A DNA stretch of 64,000 nt from Paenibacillus sp. FSL R5-0912 (lineage in GTDB: Bacteria; Bacillota; Bacilli; Paenibacillales; Paenibacillaceae). Positions 1 to 8,290 of this stretch are shown in pieces. The stretch lies in NCBI RefSeq assembly GCF_000758605.1, contig NZ_CP009282.1:3100001-3164000 (forward strand), given 5' to 3'. The position numbers and the translations under genes were made by a program. Under the pieces are notes generated by a model. That model was not told the DNA's origin. It ran no database searches and was given only the letters and a program-made list of their open reading frames with translations. How positions within the stretch are numbered: position 1 is the stretch's first letter; each line of letters begins with the position of its first letter.

Positions 1-401
1 CTCTGCTGTTAATAGATATCGATCATTTCAAGGTTGTTAATGATACATACGGTCATGCGGCCGGAGATGTGGTTCTGTCTAAACTCGCGGATATTCTCCA
101 GTCCGGTATCCGTATACGCGATTATTGTGCACGTAAAGGTGGGGAAGAGTTCGCGGTTCTGCTTCTGCGGTGTACGGCAGATAAAGGCATGATGGTCGCC
201 GAGAAGCTGCGTACCTCGGTTCAAGACAGCATCTTTGTACTTCCTGACCAGTCCCAGCTAAGGATTACGATTTCTGTAGGGGTTTCTTCTTTTCCGGAAT
301 CTGCCCCGGCAGAAATGCTGGAGAAAGCCGACGAAGCTTTATATGAGGCTAAAGGAAAAGGCAGAAACCAGGTTTGCTATGCTGAACCCCAGCTTACATA
401 A
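1..401 (+). CDS. GGDEF diguanylate cyclase, C-terminal part
   Basis: The reading frame is open from the window edge (first full codon at base 3), so the N-terminus and any sensor domain lie outside. The visible part is the second half of a GGDEF domain: a DIDHFK...NDTYGHAAGD segment, then the signature GGEEF near base 145, then the usual SVGVSSFP and ADEALYEAKGKGRN tail. GGEEF is a catalytically competent variant, so the enzyme should condense two GTP into cyclic di-GMP. The stop at 399-401 is 21 bp from the convergent reductase gene. No inhibitory RxxD site can be judged with certainty. Family call is firm; regulation is unseen. Confidence 0.93.
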   Translation, partial: LLLIDIDHFKVVNDTYGHAAGDVVLSKLADILQSGIRIRDYCARKGGEEFAVLLLRCTADKGMMVAEKLRTSVQDSIFVLPDQSQLRITISVGVSSFPESAPAEMLEKADEALYEAKGKGRNQVCYAEPQLT

Positions 402-422
402 ACTCGGTGGTCAGTCAGGTGG

Positions 423-974
423 TTAACGGACGGGCGTATAGCGGAGTACAACGACGCCGGAGCCGAAGGTTGTGGTTTCGCTCAGCTTCAGATCCAGCCG
501 GTCACGGACTCCCCCTAACAATTGGGGACCATGACCGGCAACGATTGGCTGTACCAGGATGTGATATTCATCCACCAAGCCTAGCCCTGCCAGAGTAGAG
601 CCGAGGCCGGGACCGCCGTTAACGACCAGGCTCTTTCCTTCTGCAGTAAGCTGCTGCACTTCCTCTGATACTGTCCCCGTTAGCAAAAAAGAGTTCTGCC
701 ACGACAACTGATCCAGCGTCCGCGAGAAGACATACTTGGGTTTCCGGTCGAGCTTATGTGCAAAGTCGACCAAAAATTGTGGTCCTGCACCGCTAATAGC
801 AATGGCTGGCCAAGCGCTTTCCATCAACTGGTAGATTTTACGTCCCATAAGCAGGCCATTGGCCTGGTCCATCAAATCCACCGTATACTGGTGGAGCTCC
901 TCATTCGCTATCACCTGCGTGTGGTCACAGCAACCGTCCAGCGTCACATTCATCTGCAGGATTACACGCCCCAT
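423..974 (-). CDS. Dihydrofolate reductase family protein (RibD C-terminal-like)
   Basis: A 183-residue protein beginning MGRVILQMNVTLDG, typical of the RibD-C/DHFR-like family of small NADPH-dependent reductases (YyaP/YwjB type). The GLLMGRKIYQLM segment and the late VVNGGPGLGSTLAGLGLVDEY segment match the nucleotide-binding core. The start is supported by AAGGAGG six bases upstream. The gene is convergent with the diguanylate cyclase and stands alone. The true substrate of this family is usually unknown; it is not expected to be the housekeeping folA. Function is therefore family-level only. Confidence 0.85.
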   Translation of the reverse strand: MGRVILQMNVTLDGCCDHTQVIANEELHQYTVDLMDQANGLLMGRKIYQLMESAWPAIAISGAGPQFLVDFAHKLDRKPKYVFSRTLDQLSWQNSFLLTGTVSEEVQQLTAEGKSLVVNGGPGLGSTLAGLGLVDEYHILVQPIVAGHGPQLLGGVRDRLDLKLSETTTFGSGVVVLRYTPVR

Positions 975-1084
975 ATGCAGCCTCCTTATGTTCCTTTTTA
1001 GCCTGCCGGATACAACTTTAGTTTAACGGAGGTGGGTGGACCAAACAAACCCGCCCTTTAGCTTAATTATCAGAATAACAGCTA

Positions 1085-1120
1085 TTGACATTCCACTACT
1101 ACGTGATACTATGTAGTAGT
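1085..1120 (+). promoter_or_regulatory. padR promoter with an 8-bp-arm operator
   Basis: TTGACA (1085-1090) and TACTAT (1107-1112) are 16 bp apart. A perfect inverted repeat, ACTACTAC (1095-1102) and GTAGTAGT (1113-1120) with a 10-nt spacer, covers the -10 box. A dyad in this position fits autorepression by the PadR protein encoded 48 bp downstream; this is inferred. Confidence 0.7.
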
Positions 1121-1167
1121 AGTTAGTGATACTGAATACCAGTCATACAGAGTAGTGAGGAGGAATT

Positions 1168-1497
1168 GTGCTGGATAATCTGACGGAAATGCTGAAGGGC
1201 GTGCTTGAAGGATGTGTCCTTGAAATTATAAGCCGCAAAGAAACCTACGGTTACGAAATTACTAGGCAACTGAATACCCTCGGCTTCAGTGATGTGGTAG
1301 AGGGAACGGTGTACACCATTCTGATCCGGCTTGAGAAGAGCAAGCTGGTAGATACTTCTAAGAAACCTTCCGATATGGGCCCGCCGCGCAAGTTCTTCGC
1401 GCTTAATAATGCGGGGCGTGAAGAGCTGCAGAAATTCTGGGGCAAGTGGGAGTTCGTATCCTCCAAAATGAACGAGTTAAAGGAGAGAAAACAATGA
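1168..1497 (+). CDS. PadR family transcriptional regulator
   Basis: A 109-residue winged-helix protein. The central YGYEITRQLNTLGF...VVEGTVYTILIRLEKSKLVD segment is the classic PadR DNA-binding domain, followed by PRKFFALNNAGREEL, the wing and the start of the dimerisation helix. Translation starts at GTG 1168 behind AGGAGGA. It opens a five-gene operon: its stop overlaps the next start by four bases (ATGA at 1494). PadR proteins of this size commonly repress neighbouring multidrug ABC exporters and themselves until a drug-like ligand binds. The palindrome over the promoter supports autoregulation. The family is clear; the ligand is unknown. Confidence 0.93.
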   Translation: MLDNLTEMLKGVLEGCVLEIISRKETYGYEITRQLNTLGFSDVVEGTVYTILIRLEKSKLVDTSKKPSDMGPPRKFFALNNAGREELQKFWGKWEFVSSKMNELKERKQ

Positions 1498-1841
1498 ATT
1501 TTTGGGAAAAAATCACCGGCAGCGACATGACCAAAGAATTCAAAAATTTCGAGCTGCGGGTCACAAAGCTCCCGGCTGATTATCAGGCGGCCTGGAAACA
1601 AATTAAAGACGGGCTTTGGCCGCACTCCGATCTCACCGGCCGCAATCTTATGCCCATTCTTGACGGTGTGCTTGGCCTTCTGGAAGAAACGGCGGCAGAC
1701 GGACAGAATGCAAGGGAAGTGTTAGGTGATGATATCAAAGGCTTTTGTTCCGCACTGGCCGGCGAAGAAGGGGCAAAGTCTTACCGCGACAAGTGGCGCC
1801 AGGAGCTGAACAATACTATTGCCAGAAAATTAGGGAAATAG
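1494..1841 (+). CDS. DUF1048 family protein (first of two)
   Basis: A 115-residue, largely helical, soluble protein. The start ATG 1494 overlaps the padR stop and has AAAGGAGAG upstream. It resembles its neighbour at 1857: both have the pattern L-P-x-D-Y-Q followed by a central helix pair and a D-(I/V)-K/A-A/G-F-C motif. These are DUF1048 proteins, short partners that recur directly after PadR regulators in Firmicutes exporter operons. Their biochemical role is not established; co-regulation or ligand sequestration are guesses. No signal peptide or membrane segment is present. Confidence 0.85.
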   Translation: MNFWEKITGSDMTKEFKNFELRVTKLPADYQAAWKQIKDGLWPHSDLTGRNLMPILDGVLGLLEETAADGQNAREVLGDDIKGFCSALAGEEGAKSYRDKWRQELNNTIARKLGK

Positions 1842-1856
1842 GAGGAGGAGGAGACA

Positions 1857-2207
1857 ATGAGAATACGGGATATAATTGAGGGCAAAAAAGAGTGGCGGGC
1901 GCATGTTGCGCGTGTTAAAGCACTCCCGCAGGATTACCAGATTGTTTACAAAGAGCTGCAAAAGTATCTTTTCAAGGTCGGTCCGGTGGAGCTCACAGAG
2001 GGGACGGATCTGCTCTCGGGAATTGTGGATCTGTTTGAAGAGGGCGCCGCCCTGGGAAAAGGAGTGCTTGAGGTCACGGGCAGGGACGTAGCAGCTTTCT
2101 GCGACGATCTCATTAAAGATTCCAAAACCTACGCTGATATCTATCAGGAACCTGTAGACAAAGAAGTGGCCAAGGCGATGAAAAAGGCTATGGATAAAAC
2201 CAAGTGA
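1857..2207 (+). CDS. DUF1048 family protein (second of two)
   Basis: A 116-residue helical protein starting at ATG 1857 behind a very strong GGAGGAGGAGG. It is a diverged paralogue of the preceding gene, with LPQDYQIVYKEL near the N-terminus and GRDVAAFCDDL in the second half, and a lysine-rich tail (KKAMDKTK). It sits between padR-DUF1048 and the exporter ATPase with short intergenic gaps, so it is almost certainly in the same transcript. The duplication suggests that the two proteins may form a heterodimer, which is inference. Function is unknown. Confidence 0.85.
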   Translation: MRIRDIIEGKKEWRAHVARVKALPQDYQIVYKELQKYLFKVGPVELTEGTDLLSGIVDLFEEGAALGKGVLEVTGRDVAAFCDDLIKDSKTYADIYQEPVDKEVAKAMKKAMDKTK

Positions 2208-2222
2208 AAGGGGGAAACAGAG

Positions 2223-2981
2223 ATGGGTAATGCAATAGAAGTAAAAGGTCTGCGAAAGTCCTTCAATAATATAGAAGTTCTGAAAGGTGTCAATTTCGAG
2301 GTGCGGCGCGGCGAAATTTACGCGCTGCTCGGTTCCAATGGTGCGGGTAAGACAACGATTGTCAGAACCCTCACTACACTGCTGAAACAGGACGGGGGAA
2401 GTGCCACCGTCAACGGCTTTGATGTCGCCTCGAAGCCTGATCATGTACGCGAGTCGATCAGCCTGACCGGACAGTTTGCCGCCGTTGACGAGATATTGAC
2501 CGGCCGTGAGAACCTGATCATGATCGCCAGGCTCCGTCACCTGAATCATCCGCATCAGATAGCGGACGATCTATTGAAGCGGTTCGGCCTGACCGAAGCC
2601 GGGAGCCGCAGGGTGTCTACTTATTCGGGCGGTATGCGCCGGAGACTGGACATCGCCATGAGCCTTGTAGGAGAGCCGCAGCTTATTTTTCTCGACGAGC
2701 CGACCACCGGACTTGACCCCGAAGGACGGGGCGAAGTCTGGAAGACAGTCAAAGAGCTTGCCGCTAAGGGCACGACCGTATTTCTGACCACGCAGTATTT
2801 GGAGGAAGCCGAACAGCTGGCCGATCAAATTGCCATCCTGCATGAGGGCAGGATCATTGCGAACGGCACACTCGCCGAGCTGAAGAAGCTGTTTCCGCCT
2901 GACAAGGTGGAGTATGTGGAGAAACAACCCACATTAGAAGAGATATTCCTCGCCATCACCGCTAAAAAGGAGGGAAAGTAA
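2223..2981 (+). CDS. ABC exporter ATP-binding protein (DrrA-like)
   Basis: A 252-residue ABC ATPase. Walker A is GSNGAGKTT (residues 37-45), the signature is YSGGM (about 134-138) and Walker B is LIFLDEP (154-160), followed by TTGLDP. The order and the C-terminal PTLEEIFLAIT extension are typical of DrrA/daunorubicin-type exporters. It powers the permease encoded immediately downstream (no gap between the TAA at 2979-2981 and ATG 2982). With PadR control the complex is probably a multidrug or peptide exporter at the cytoplasmic membrane; the substrate is unknown. Confidence 0.95.
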   Translation: MGNAIEVKGLRKSFNNIEVLKGVNFEVRRGEIYALLGSNGAGKTTIVRTLTTLLKQDGGSATVNGFDVASKPDHVRESISLTGQFAAVDEILTGRENLIMIARLRHLNHPHQIADDLLKRFGLTEAGSRRVSTYSGGMRRRLDIAMSLVGEPQLIFLDEPTTGLDPEGRGEVWKTVKELAAKGTTVFLTTQYLEEAEQLADQIAILHEGRIIANGTLAELKKLFPPDKVEYVEKQPTLEEIFLAITAKKEGK

Positions 2982-3752
2982 ATGGAAATGACAGTGAGAC
3001 ACTTCTTCAGTGATATGAGCGTAATGCTTGGACGTTCCATGCGCCATATTATCCGCAGCATGGATACCATCATCACAGTCACCATCACTCCGATCGCTAT
3101 GCTGCTCCTGTTCGTTTATGTGCTCGGCGGGGCCATTCAGACCGGCACGGACAACTATGTGAATTACCTGCTGCCCGGCATCCTGCTGATTGCAATTGCT
3201 AGCGGCATCTCCTATACAGCTTACCGGCTGTTCATGGATATGCAGAGCGGCATTTTCGAACGGTTCCACTCGATGCCGATTGCACGTTCCGCAGCGCTCT
3301 GGGGGCATGTGCTGACCTCACTTGTGTCCAATGCGATTTCGGTTGCCGTCATCATCCTTGTAGGGCTCCTTATGGGCTTCCGCTCTCCGGCTGGAGTATT
3401 GTCATGGCTTGCCGTGGCCGGTATACTGGCGCTGTTCACGCTGGCCCTGACTTGGATCGCGGTGATTGCCGGACTGTCCGCCAAATCGGTAGACGGCGCA
3501 GGTGCCTTTTCTTACCCGCTAATCTTCCTTCCCTTTATCAGTTCCGCATTTGTGCCTACTGAAACGATGCCGCGCGCTGTCCGTATTTTTGCTGAGAACC
3601 AGCCGGTAACTTCAATAGTGGAAGCGGTCCGCGCCCTGCTGGCAGGGCAGCCTGCCGGACATGACATCTGGACTGCACTTGCCTGGTGCCTGGGGATAAT
3701 GATTGCCGCATATCTGTTTGCGATGCGCGTATATAAACGAAAGGCGGCGTGA
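2982..3752 (+). CDS. ABC-2 type permease (DrrB-like)
   Basis: A 256-residue integral membrane protein with about six hydrophobic segments. The stretch ITPIAMLLLFVYVLGGAI and the later GLSAKSVDGAGAFSYPLIFLPFISSAFVP are typical of DrrB/ABC-2 permeases. AAGGAGG lies inside the end of the ATPase gene. It is the last gene of the padR operon, followed by a strong hairpin terminator at 3782-3817. It should form the homodimeric channel partner of the upstream ATPase. Confidence 0.92.
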   Translation: MEMTVRHFFSDMSVMLGRSMRHIIRSMDTIITVTITPIAMLLLFVYVLGGAIQTGTDNYVNYLLPGILLIAIASGISYTAYRLFMDMQSGIFERFHSMPIARSAALWGHVLTSLVSNAISVAVIILVGLLMGFRSPAGVLSWLAVAGILALFTLALTWIAVIAGLSAKSVDGAGAFSYPLIFLPFISSAFVPTETMPRAVRIFAENQPVTSIVEAVRALLAGQPAGHDIWTALAWCLGIMIAAYLFAMRVYKRKAA

Positions 3753-3781
3753 ACGGCTGCCCGGTTTCTGATATCAAAAGC

Positions 3782-3826
3782 ATGGCGCCTTCCCGAACCT
3801 TCCGGGACAGGCGCCATTTCTGCTTG
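3782..3826 (+). terminator. Terminator of the padR-ABC operon
   Basis: Stem ATGGCGCCT (3782-3790) pairs with AGGCGCCAT (3809-3817); an inner TCCCG/CGGGA extends it. A short T-rich tail follows. It lies 29 bp after the permease stop. Confidence 0.8.
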
Positions 3827-3876
3827 CAGACGGTTAAGTATTGTCTCAGTGTTCCTCTCATATCACCCCAAATCCG

Positions 3877-4006
3877 GAATTGTTGTATAAATGCAGGATT
3901 TTACCTTTTTCAAGCGGCTTAGCCGAATTATTCTTGTATTTTATACAACAATCCTCCCGGATACCTAACTATCCATGATCCAAAGTTGTAAAACTTACAA
4001 CATTTA
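3877..4006 (-). repeat. 130-bp dispersed intergenic repeat, copy A
   Basis: Read on the minus strand, this aligns without gaps to copies B and D. The head carries GTTGTAA and TTACAAC as a perfect 7-bp-arm hairpin (plus-strand 3984-4000). The centre has TTGTAT and ATACAA around AAA. The AAGCCGCTT segment is shared with copy D. It fills most of the gap between the ABC permease and the MFS gene; no gene is seen here. Confidence 0.8.
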
Positions 4007-4127
4007 TGTCTTCTACAGTGTTTACTGAAAAGTCTCCATTCTGCGGCAGCACCCTCTGCCCATATATATTCTGTGAATCTAGTGAGCTTAATCTATATTT
4101 TTCACCCTTTCCTTTGGTAATTCAGGT

Positions 4128-4133
4128 TATAAT
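4128..4133 (+). promoter_or_regulatory. Candidate -10 box for the MFS-phosphodiesterase pair
   Basis: A perfect TATAAT lies 136 bp upstream of the MFS start. No good -35 box is visible at 16-18 bp. The leader between it and the gene has no recognised riboswitch. Confidence 0.4.
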
Positions 4134-4268
4134 GACCATGTATATTGCAGGATATTGGGAAGGCTATAGCCACTAAGCCAGAGATTCTGTGATTTTACAT
4201 CCCATTAACATGCTTCATATGTTCGCGTGATATAACTGAAACAATCGGTTATTGGAGGAGAAGATTAG

Positions 4269-5495
4269 ATGAAGCTGAGTAAAGAGGAGAAATCATGGAT
4301 TCTGTATGACTGCGGTAATTCTGCCTACTCGATGGCGGTGACTACGGCGCTTTTGCCCATTATCTTCGGCATGTTCACAACTGTGGGCAGCAGTATGGAT
4401 TTGGGCTATTTCAATTCCATTGCCAGTATTCTGGTGGCGGTGCTCAGTCCGATCCTGGGGACGATTGCCGATTACAAGGACCGGAAGAAGCGCTTCTTCA
4501 TTTTCTTCGCTGCGGTAGGCGTGCTTGCTACGGCTTCTCTGGCCTTCGTGTCACCGGATAGCGGACAATGGCAGCTGCTGATTGCTTTTTACATTCTGTC
4601 AGCGGTCGGGTTTGCCGGGGCCAATATCTTCTATGATTCCTTCCTGGTCGATATTACAGATGATGAGCGGATGGATAAGGTATCGACGAGAGGGTTTGCC
4701 TTCGGTTATATCTTCAGCTGTATTCCGTTCGGAATCAGCCTGCTGCTGATCTTCATGATGGGGATGGACAAGGCCATCGGTTATCAGATCGGATTCATCA
4801 TTACTGCACTATGGTGGGGGCTGCTCACTGTGCCTATGATCAGAGATGTGAAGCAGCGCTACTATATTGAGCCTGAACCCAATCCGGTTGCAAACAGCTT
4901 CAAAAGAATGGCGAACACCTTCATGAATATCCGCCAGCACAAAATTGTATTTGTATTCCTGATCGCGTATTTCTTCTATATCGACGGGGTAGATACCATT
5001 ATTAAAATGGTGGTGCCGTATGCGACTTCGGTGCTGGGCGGGGATTCCCTGGACACTTTCACCCTGCTGGGCATTCTGCTCATCATCCAGATCATTGCCT
5101 TTCCGTGTGCGATTCTCTACGGTAATCTGGCCAAAACCCACTCTGCCCGCAAGCTGATTATCTTCGGGATTTTCACTTATATCATTTCCTGTATTGCGGC
5201 TTTCTTCATCACCTCAGTGTGGCATATCTTTATTCTCGGCGCGCTGATCGGTTCGGCCCAGGGTGGCATCCAGGCGCTCAGCCGGTCGTATTTCGCGAAA
5301 ATCATCCCGAAGGAGAATTCCAATGAATTCTTCGGCTTCTATAATATCTTCGGCAAGTTCGCGGCAATTCTCGGCCCGGCGCTGATGTCACTGACTACGA
5401 CGTTAACGGGCGAGGCCCGCTTTAGCATTTTATCCATAATTCCGCTGTTTCTGATCGGATTCTTCATCTTCATCACACTACCTAAGGGGAACTAA
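4269..5495 (+). CDS. MFS transporter of the UMF1/Atg22-like group
   Basis: A 408-residue, 12-segment membrane protein. The opening EEKSWILYDCGNSAYSMAVTTALLPIIF is diagnostic of UMF1/Atg22-like major facilitator proteins, as is ILGTIADYKDRKKRF after the second segment (the MFS loop 2-3 motif) and GSAQGGIQALSRSYFAKIIP in the C-terminal half. Yeast Atg22 exports amino acids from the vacuole; bacterial members have no fixed substrate. TTGGAGGAG precedes ATG 4269. One base separates its stop from the phosphodiesterase gene, so the two are translationally coupled and probably serve one process. Substrate unknown. Confidence 0.88.
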   Translation: MKLSKEEKSWILYDCGNSAYSMAVTTALLPIIFGMFTTVGSSMDLGYFNSIASILVAVLSPILGTIADYKDRKKRFFIFFAAVGVLATASLAFVSPDSGQWQLLIAFYILSAVGFAGANIFYDSFLVDITDDERMDKVSTRGFAFGYIFSCIPFGISLLLIFMMGMDKAIGYQIGFIITALWWGLLTVPMIRDVKQRYYIEPEPNPVANSFKRMANTFMNIRQHKIVFVFLIAYFFYIDGVDTIIKMVVPYATSVLGGDSLDTFTLLGILLIIQIIAFPCAILYGNLAKTHSARKLIIFGIFTYIISCIAAFFITSVWHIFILGALIGSAQGGIQALSRSYFAKIIPKENSNEFFGFYNIFGKFAAILGPALMSLTTTLTGEARFSILSIIPLFLIGFFIFITLPKGN

Positions 5496-5496
5496 C

Positions 5497-6801
5497 ATGG
5501 AACTGACAACGCCTCGCGCGCCATTAGCTAAACATCTGATCGTCATTTCCTACGATGCCTTCTCGGAGGACAACTGGGAGCTGGCCAGCCGGCTGCCCAA
5601 TTTATCCAAACTGATTAAGCAAGGTGCCCACAGCAACCGCTTGCGGAGTGTATATCCCACACTCACCTATGTAGTTCATACCACCATTGCTACCGGCGTT
5701 CATCCGGACAAGCACGGTATTCACCACAACAATCCGCTGCAGCCGTTCGTGAAGGAGGAGGACCAGCGCTGGTTCTGGTTCCGTGAGGCGGTCAAGGTAC
5801 CGACAATTTATGATGCTGCACGTAAGGCAGGGCTCAGTACCGCCGGACTCCTCTGGCCGGTTTCGGGCAAGTCCTCGATCCGTTATAATATTCCGGAAAT
5901 CAGGGCGCTGAAAGGTGAGAATCAGGCACTTAAGGTGCTGAGAAGTGGCAGTCCCGCCTACTGCATCCGGATGGAGCTGAAATACGGCCGGATCAGGCAA
6001 GGGATTACCCAGCCTTACCTGGATGACTTTACAACGAAGTGTGCGATAGACACGATTAAGCGCAACAAGCCTAATCTGCTCATGATGCATCTGATTGACC
6101 TGGATGATGCCAAACATCTGTATGGGACAGACAGTGATGAGGTGAAAGAAGTCATCCTGCGCATGGATAACCGGCTGGGTGAGCTCCTGCAGGCTGTGGA
6201 TGATGCCGGGATCAGGCAAGATACGGTGATTATGGTCCTCGGAGACCATGGTCAGTTCAATGTGAGGTATAAGGTGCATCTGAACAATCTCTTGCTGGCA
6301 AAGGGTCTGATCTATGAAGAGGGCGGCATAATGAAATGGCGGGCGTATTTCCAGTGCGGCGGAGGTTCAGCGTACCTGCATGTCCAGCCGGGAGACGAGG
6401 AAGCGCAGCAGCAGGCACTCACGGCTGTTGAAGAATACATGAAGGACGGGGCGTCAGGAATTGAATGTGTGTATAACCGGGAGAACCTGGATGATCTTCA
6501 TGCGAGTCCCTATACAATGTTTATGCTTGAAGCGCGGCGCGGCTATTGTTTCGATGAGAGTCTAGAGGAGCAGCTGGTTACCGATTTGCAGGCACATGGA
6601 GTTCGTTATGCTACGCATGGTTATTCTCCTGACAAAAGCGGCTACCGGTGCAATTTTGTCGTTTCCGGCGGCATGATTAAACAGGACTACTCTATCGGCG
6701 ATATCGAAATGGTCGATATTGCGCCGACGCTGGGAAGAATTCTGGGGATCAATTTCGGTCACGGGGACGGGAGAGCATTGGAAGAGATTGTTGCAGATTA
6801 A
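5497..6801 (+). CDS. Alkaline phosphatase superfamily phosphodiesterase (NPP type)
   Basis: A 434-residue enzyme of the type I phosphodiesterase/nucleotide pyrophosphatase family. Metal-site candidates are D20 in VISYDAF, the nucleophile Thr in PTLTY (about residue 57), the D-x3-H of DLDDAKH (203-207), D250-H251 in LGDHG, and H261. The catalytic layout is that of NPP enzymes. There is no signal peptide, so it should act in the cytoplasm, which is less common for this family. It is coupled to the UMF1-like transporter (1-bp gap) and may process what that protein moves. Substrate unknown. Confidence 0.87.
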   Translation: MELTTPRAPLAKHLIVISYDAFSEDNWELASRLPNLSKLIKQGAHSNRLRSVYPTLTYVVHTTIATGVHPDKHGIHHNNPLQPFVKEEDQRWFWFREAVKVPTIYDAARKAGLSTAGLLWPVSGKSSIRYNIPEIRALKGENQALKVLRSGSPAYCIRMELKYGRIRQGITQPYLDDFTTKCAIDTIKRNKPNLLMMHLIDLDDAKHLYGTDSDEVKEVILRMDNRLGELLQAVDDAGIRQDTVIMVLGDHGQFNVRYKVHLNNLLLAKGLIYEEGGIMKWRAYFQCGGGSAYLHVQPGDEEAQQQALTAVEEYMKDGASGIECVYNRENLDDLHASPYTMFMLEARRGYCFDESLEEQLVTDLQAHGVRYATHGYSPDKSGYRCNFVVSGGMIKQDYSIGDIEMVDIAPTLGRILGINFGHGDGRALEEIVAD

Positions 6802-6933
6802 GATAGGGAGCAGAGGATAACACGCACTTCTCGGAAGCAGGGGCCATTGAGATTGCCAGACTGGTTCATATATAATGTGCAATATAGTTCATTCAATGTT
6901 GTCCAAACCCCAATACGTCTGGAGTGCTGAACA

Positions 6934-7248
6934 GTGATTAGAAAAGCGAGTGTTATGCATGTTTATCCCGATGCTTATGAGGAGTACAAACGCCGTCATG
7001 ATGAGCTGTGGCCGGAGATGGCTGAAGAGCTGAAGAACCATGGCGCACATCATTATTCTATTTTTCTGGATGAAGAAACGGGCAGCCTGTTTGCTTACGT
7101 AGAGATTGAAGACGAAGAGCGGTGGGATCAGATGTCGCAGACGGAGATTTGCCGGAAGTGGTGGGTGTATATGGAGCCGTTAATGGAGACTAACGCTGAT
7201 CACAGCCCGGTATCCAAGAGCCTGAAAGAAGTATTCTATTTAAAATAG
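6934..7248 (+). CDS. rhaM: L-rhamnose mutarotase
   Basis: A 104-residue alpha/beta barrel protein that closely follows E. coli RhaM: MIRKA-VM-V-PDA at the start, then [25 protein letters not shown] and CRKWW, and the ending [17 protein letters not shown]. It interconverts the alpha and beta anomers of L-rhamnose. The start is GTG 6934 with GGAGTG upstream. No other rhamnose catabolic genes are in the window, so it is an orphan here. A weak hairpin with a T-run follows at 7264-7297. Confidence 0.93.
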   Translation: MIRKASVMHVYPDAYEEYKRRHDELWPEMAEELKNHGAHHYSIFLDEETGSLFAYVEIEDEERWDQMSQTEICRKWWVYMEPLMETNADHSPVSKSLKEVFYLK

Positions 7249-7263
7249 CCAGTTAGTAGTCTG

Positions 7264-7297
7264 GAGTGCCCTATGACGAAAGTGTGGGGCTCTTTTT
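7264..7297 (+). terminator. Terminator after rhaM
   Basis: GAGTGCCC pairs imperfectly with GGGGCTC, followed by six T. The stem is imperfect but the position, just after rhaM, is right. Confidence 0.6.
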
Positions 7298-7300
7298 TAT

Positions 7301-7560
7301 TTTCCTGAGGTTGCTCAATGGGCGGCAGAAATATGGCACGAATATTATGTTTCGATTATTACAATCGAGCAGATTAATTACATGATTGATAAGTTCCAAT
7401 CGCTTCCGGCGATTACGAATCAGATCTATCATCAGGGCTACGAATATTACTTGATCCATAATGACGGCTCCACAGTCGGATATATCTCGGCCAGACAAGA
7501 AGAGGGGAAGCTCTTCTTGAGCAAGTTTTATATTGGCAAGGCGTACAGAGACCCGCAAGC
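7301..7560 (+). pseudogene. GNAT acetyltransferase remnant, truncated at both ends
   Basis: The frame running through ATG 7382 reads upstream as EVAQWAAEIWHEYY and then IEQINYMIDKFQS, which is how many Firmicutes GNAT acetyltransferases begin. GYEYYLIHNDGSTVGYI and KLFLSKFYIGKAYRDPQA follow. The acetyl-CoA-binding RGKG loop and all later strands are missing: after about base 7560 the sequence no longer resembles the family. There is no start codon for the N-terminal part, which emerges straight from the rhaM terminator. A deletion at each end is the simplest reading. Confidence 0.75.
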
Positions 7561-7713
7561 AAGGATAGAGCTCTATATCCTGCTCTGCGGTGATTGTCAT
7601 GCCGTGACAATGCCAAGCACAAATCCGTCGTACCCTTTGCTGCCTGCCGCCCTGCAGTGCAGTAGCCTCGATTCGCGGCTCGGCAGAGATATTAACAATA
7701 ATAATATATTATA

Positions 7714-7735
7714 TATCAATATAAATATATTGATA
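7714..7735. promoter_or_regulatory. Palindrome upstream of the DUF2975/YozG pair
   Basis: Perfect 9-bp arms TATCAATAT and ATATTGATA with a 4-nt spacer, in a very AT-rich stretch 57 bp before the DUF2975 start. It could be the operator of the small HTH protein encoded by the second gene; inferred from position. Confidence 0.5.
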
Positions 7736-7791
7736 AACAATAAATATTGTGATAAATTAAACTCACGAATACGAAGTGAGGTGTTTTTTTG

Positions 7792-8280
7792 ATGAAACGT
7801 AAACCAGGATCGACCACTTTTTTGAAGGCAGTAATTATTCTGTTTGGAATGGCTGCACTTGCTCTATGTGTATTTGTAGTGCCGGAGATTGCTGAATTTG
7901 CAGCAGAGCTGTATCCGGAGCATGCGTACATACAGGCACTCGTAATGATCGATTTGTATGGGGCGGCGCTACCTTTTTACATTGCCCTCTATCAAGCCTT
8001 TAAGCTGTTAGGCTATATCGATCAGAACAAGGCATTCTCGGATGCCTCAGTACAGGTGCTGAAGAATATCAAACGGTGTGCAGTCGCCATCAGCAGTATG
8101 TTTGTCTTAGGGATGCCGCTGTTCTATCTCATGGCAGAGAGGGATGACGCTCCGGGGATTATCGTTATTGGAATGATCATTATTTTGGCTTCCATGGTGA
8201 TCGCTGTATTCGCAGCGGTGCTCCAGAAGCTACTGAATGAAGCTATCGAACTAAAATCTGAAAATGATTTGACAGTCTGA
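7792..8280 (+). CDS. DUF2975 family membrane protein
   Basis: A 162-residue protein with four hydrophobic segments (about residues 10-30, 45-65, 90-110, 120-140), the usual build of DUF2975. ATG 7792 is preferred over TTG 7789 because family members begin M-K-R; GTGAGGTG lies nine bases upstream. Ten bases separate it from a YozG-like HTH gene. DUF2975 proteins nearly always travel with such a regulator, in an arrangement reminiscent of a membrane sensor or immunity protein with its Cro-like partner. Function is not established. Confidence 0.85.
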   Translation: MKRKPGSTTFLKAVIILFGMAALALCVFVVPEIAEFAAELYPEHAYIQALVMIDLYGAALPFYIALYQAFKLLGYIDQNKAFSDASVQVLKNIKRCAVAISSMFVLGMPLFYLMAERDDAPGIIVIGMIIILASMVIAVFAAVLQKLLNEAIELKSENDLTV

Positions 8281-8290
8281 GGTGACGACC

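Noticed and set aside
4207..4240. A possible third copy of repeat family 2 (TAACATGCTTCA)
   Set aside because: Only 13 bases match and neither the hairpin nor the ATAACTTATCC block is present.
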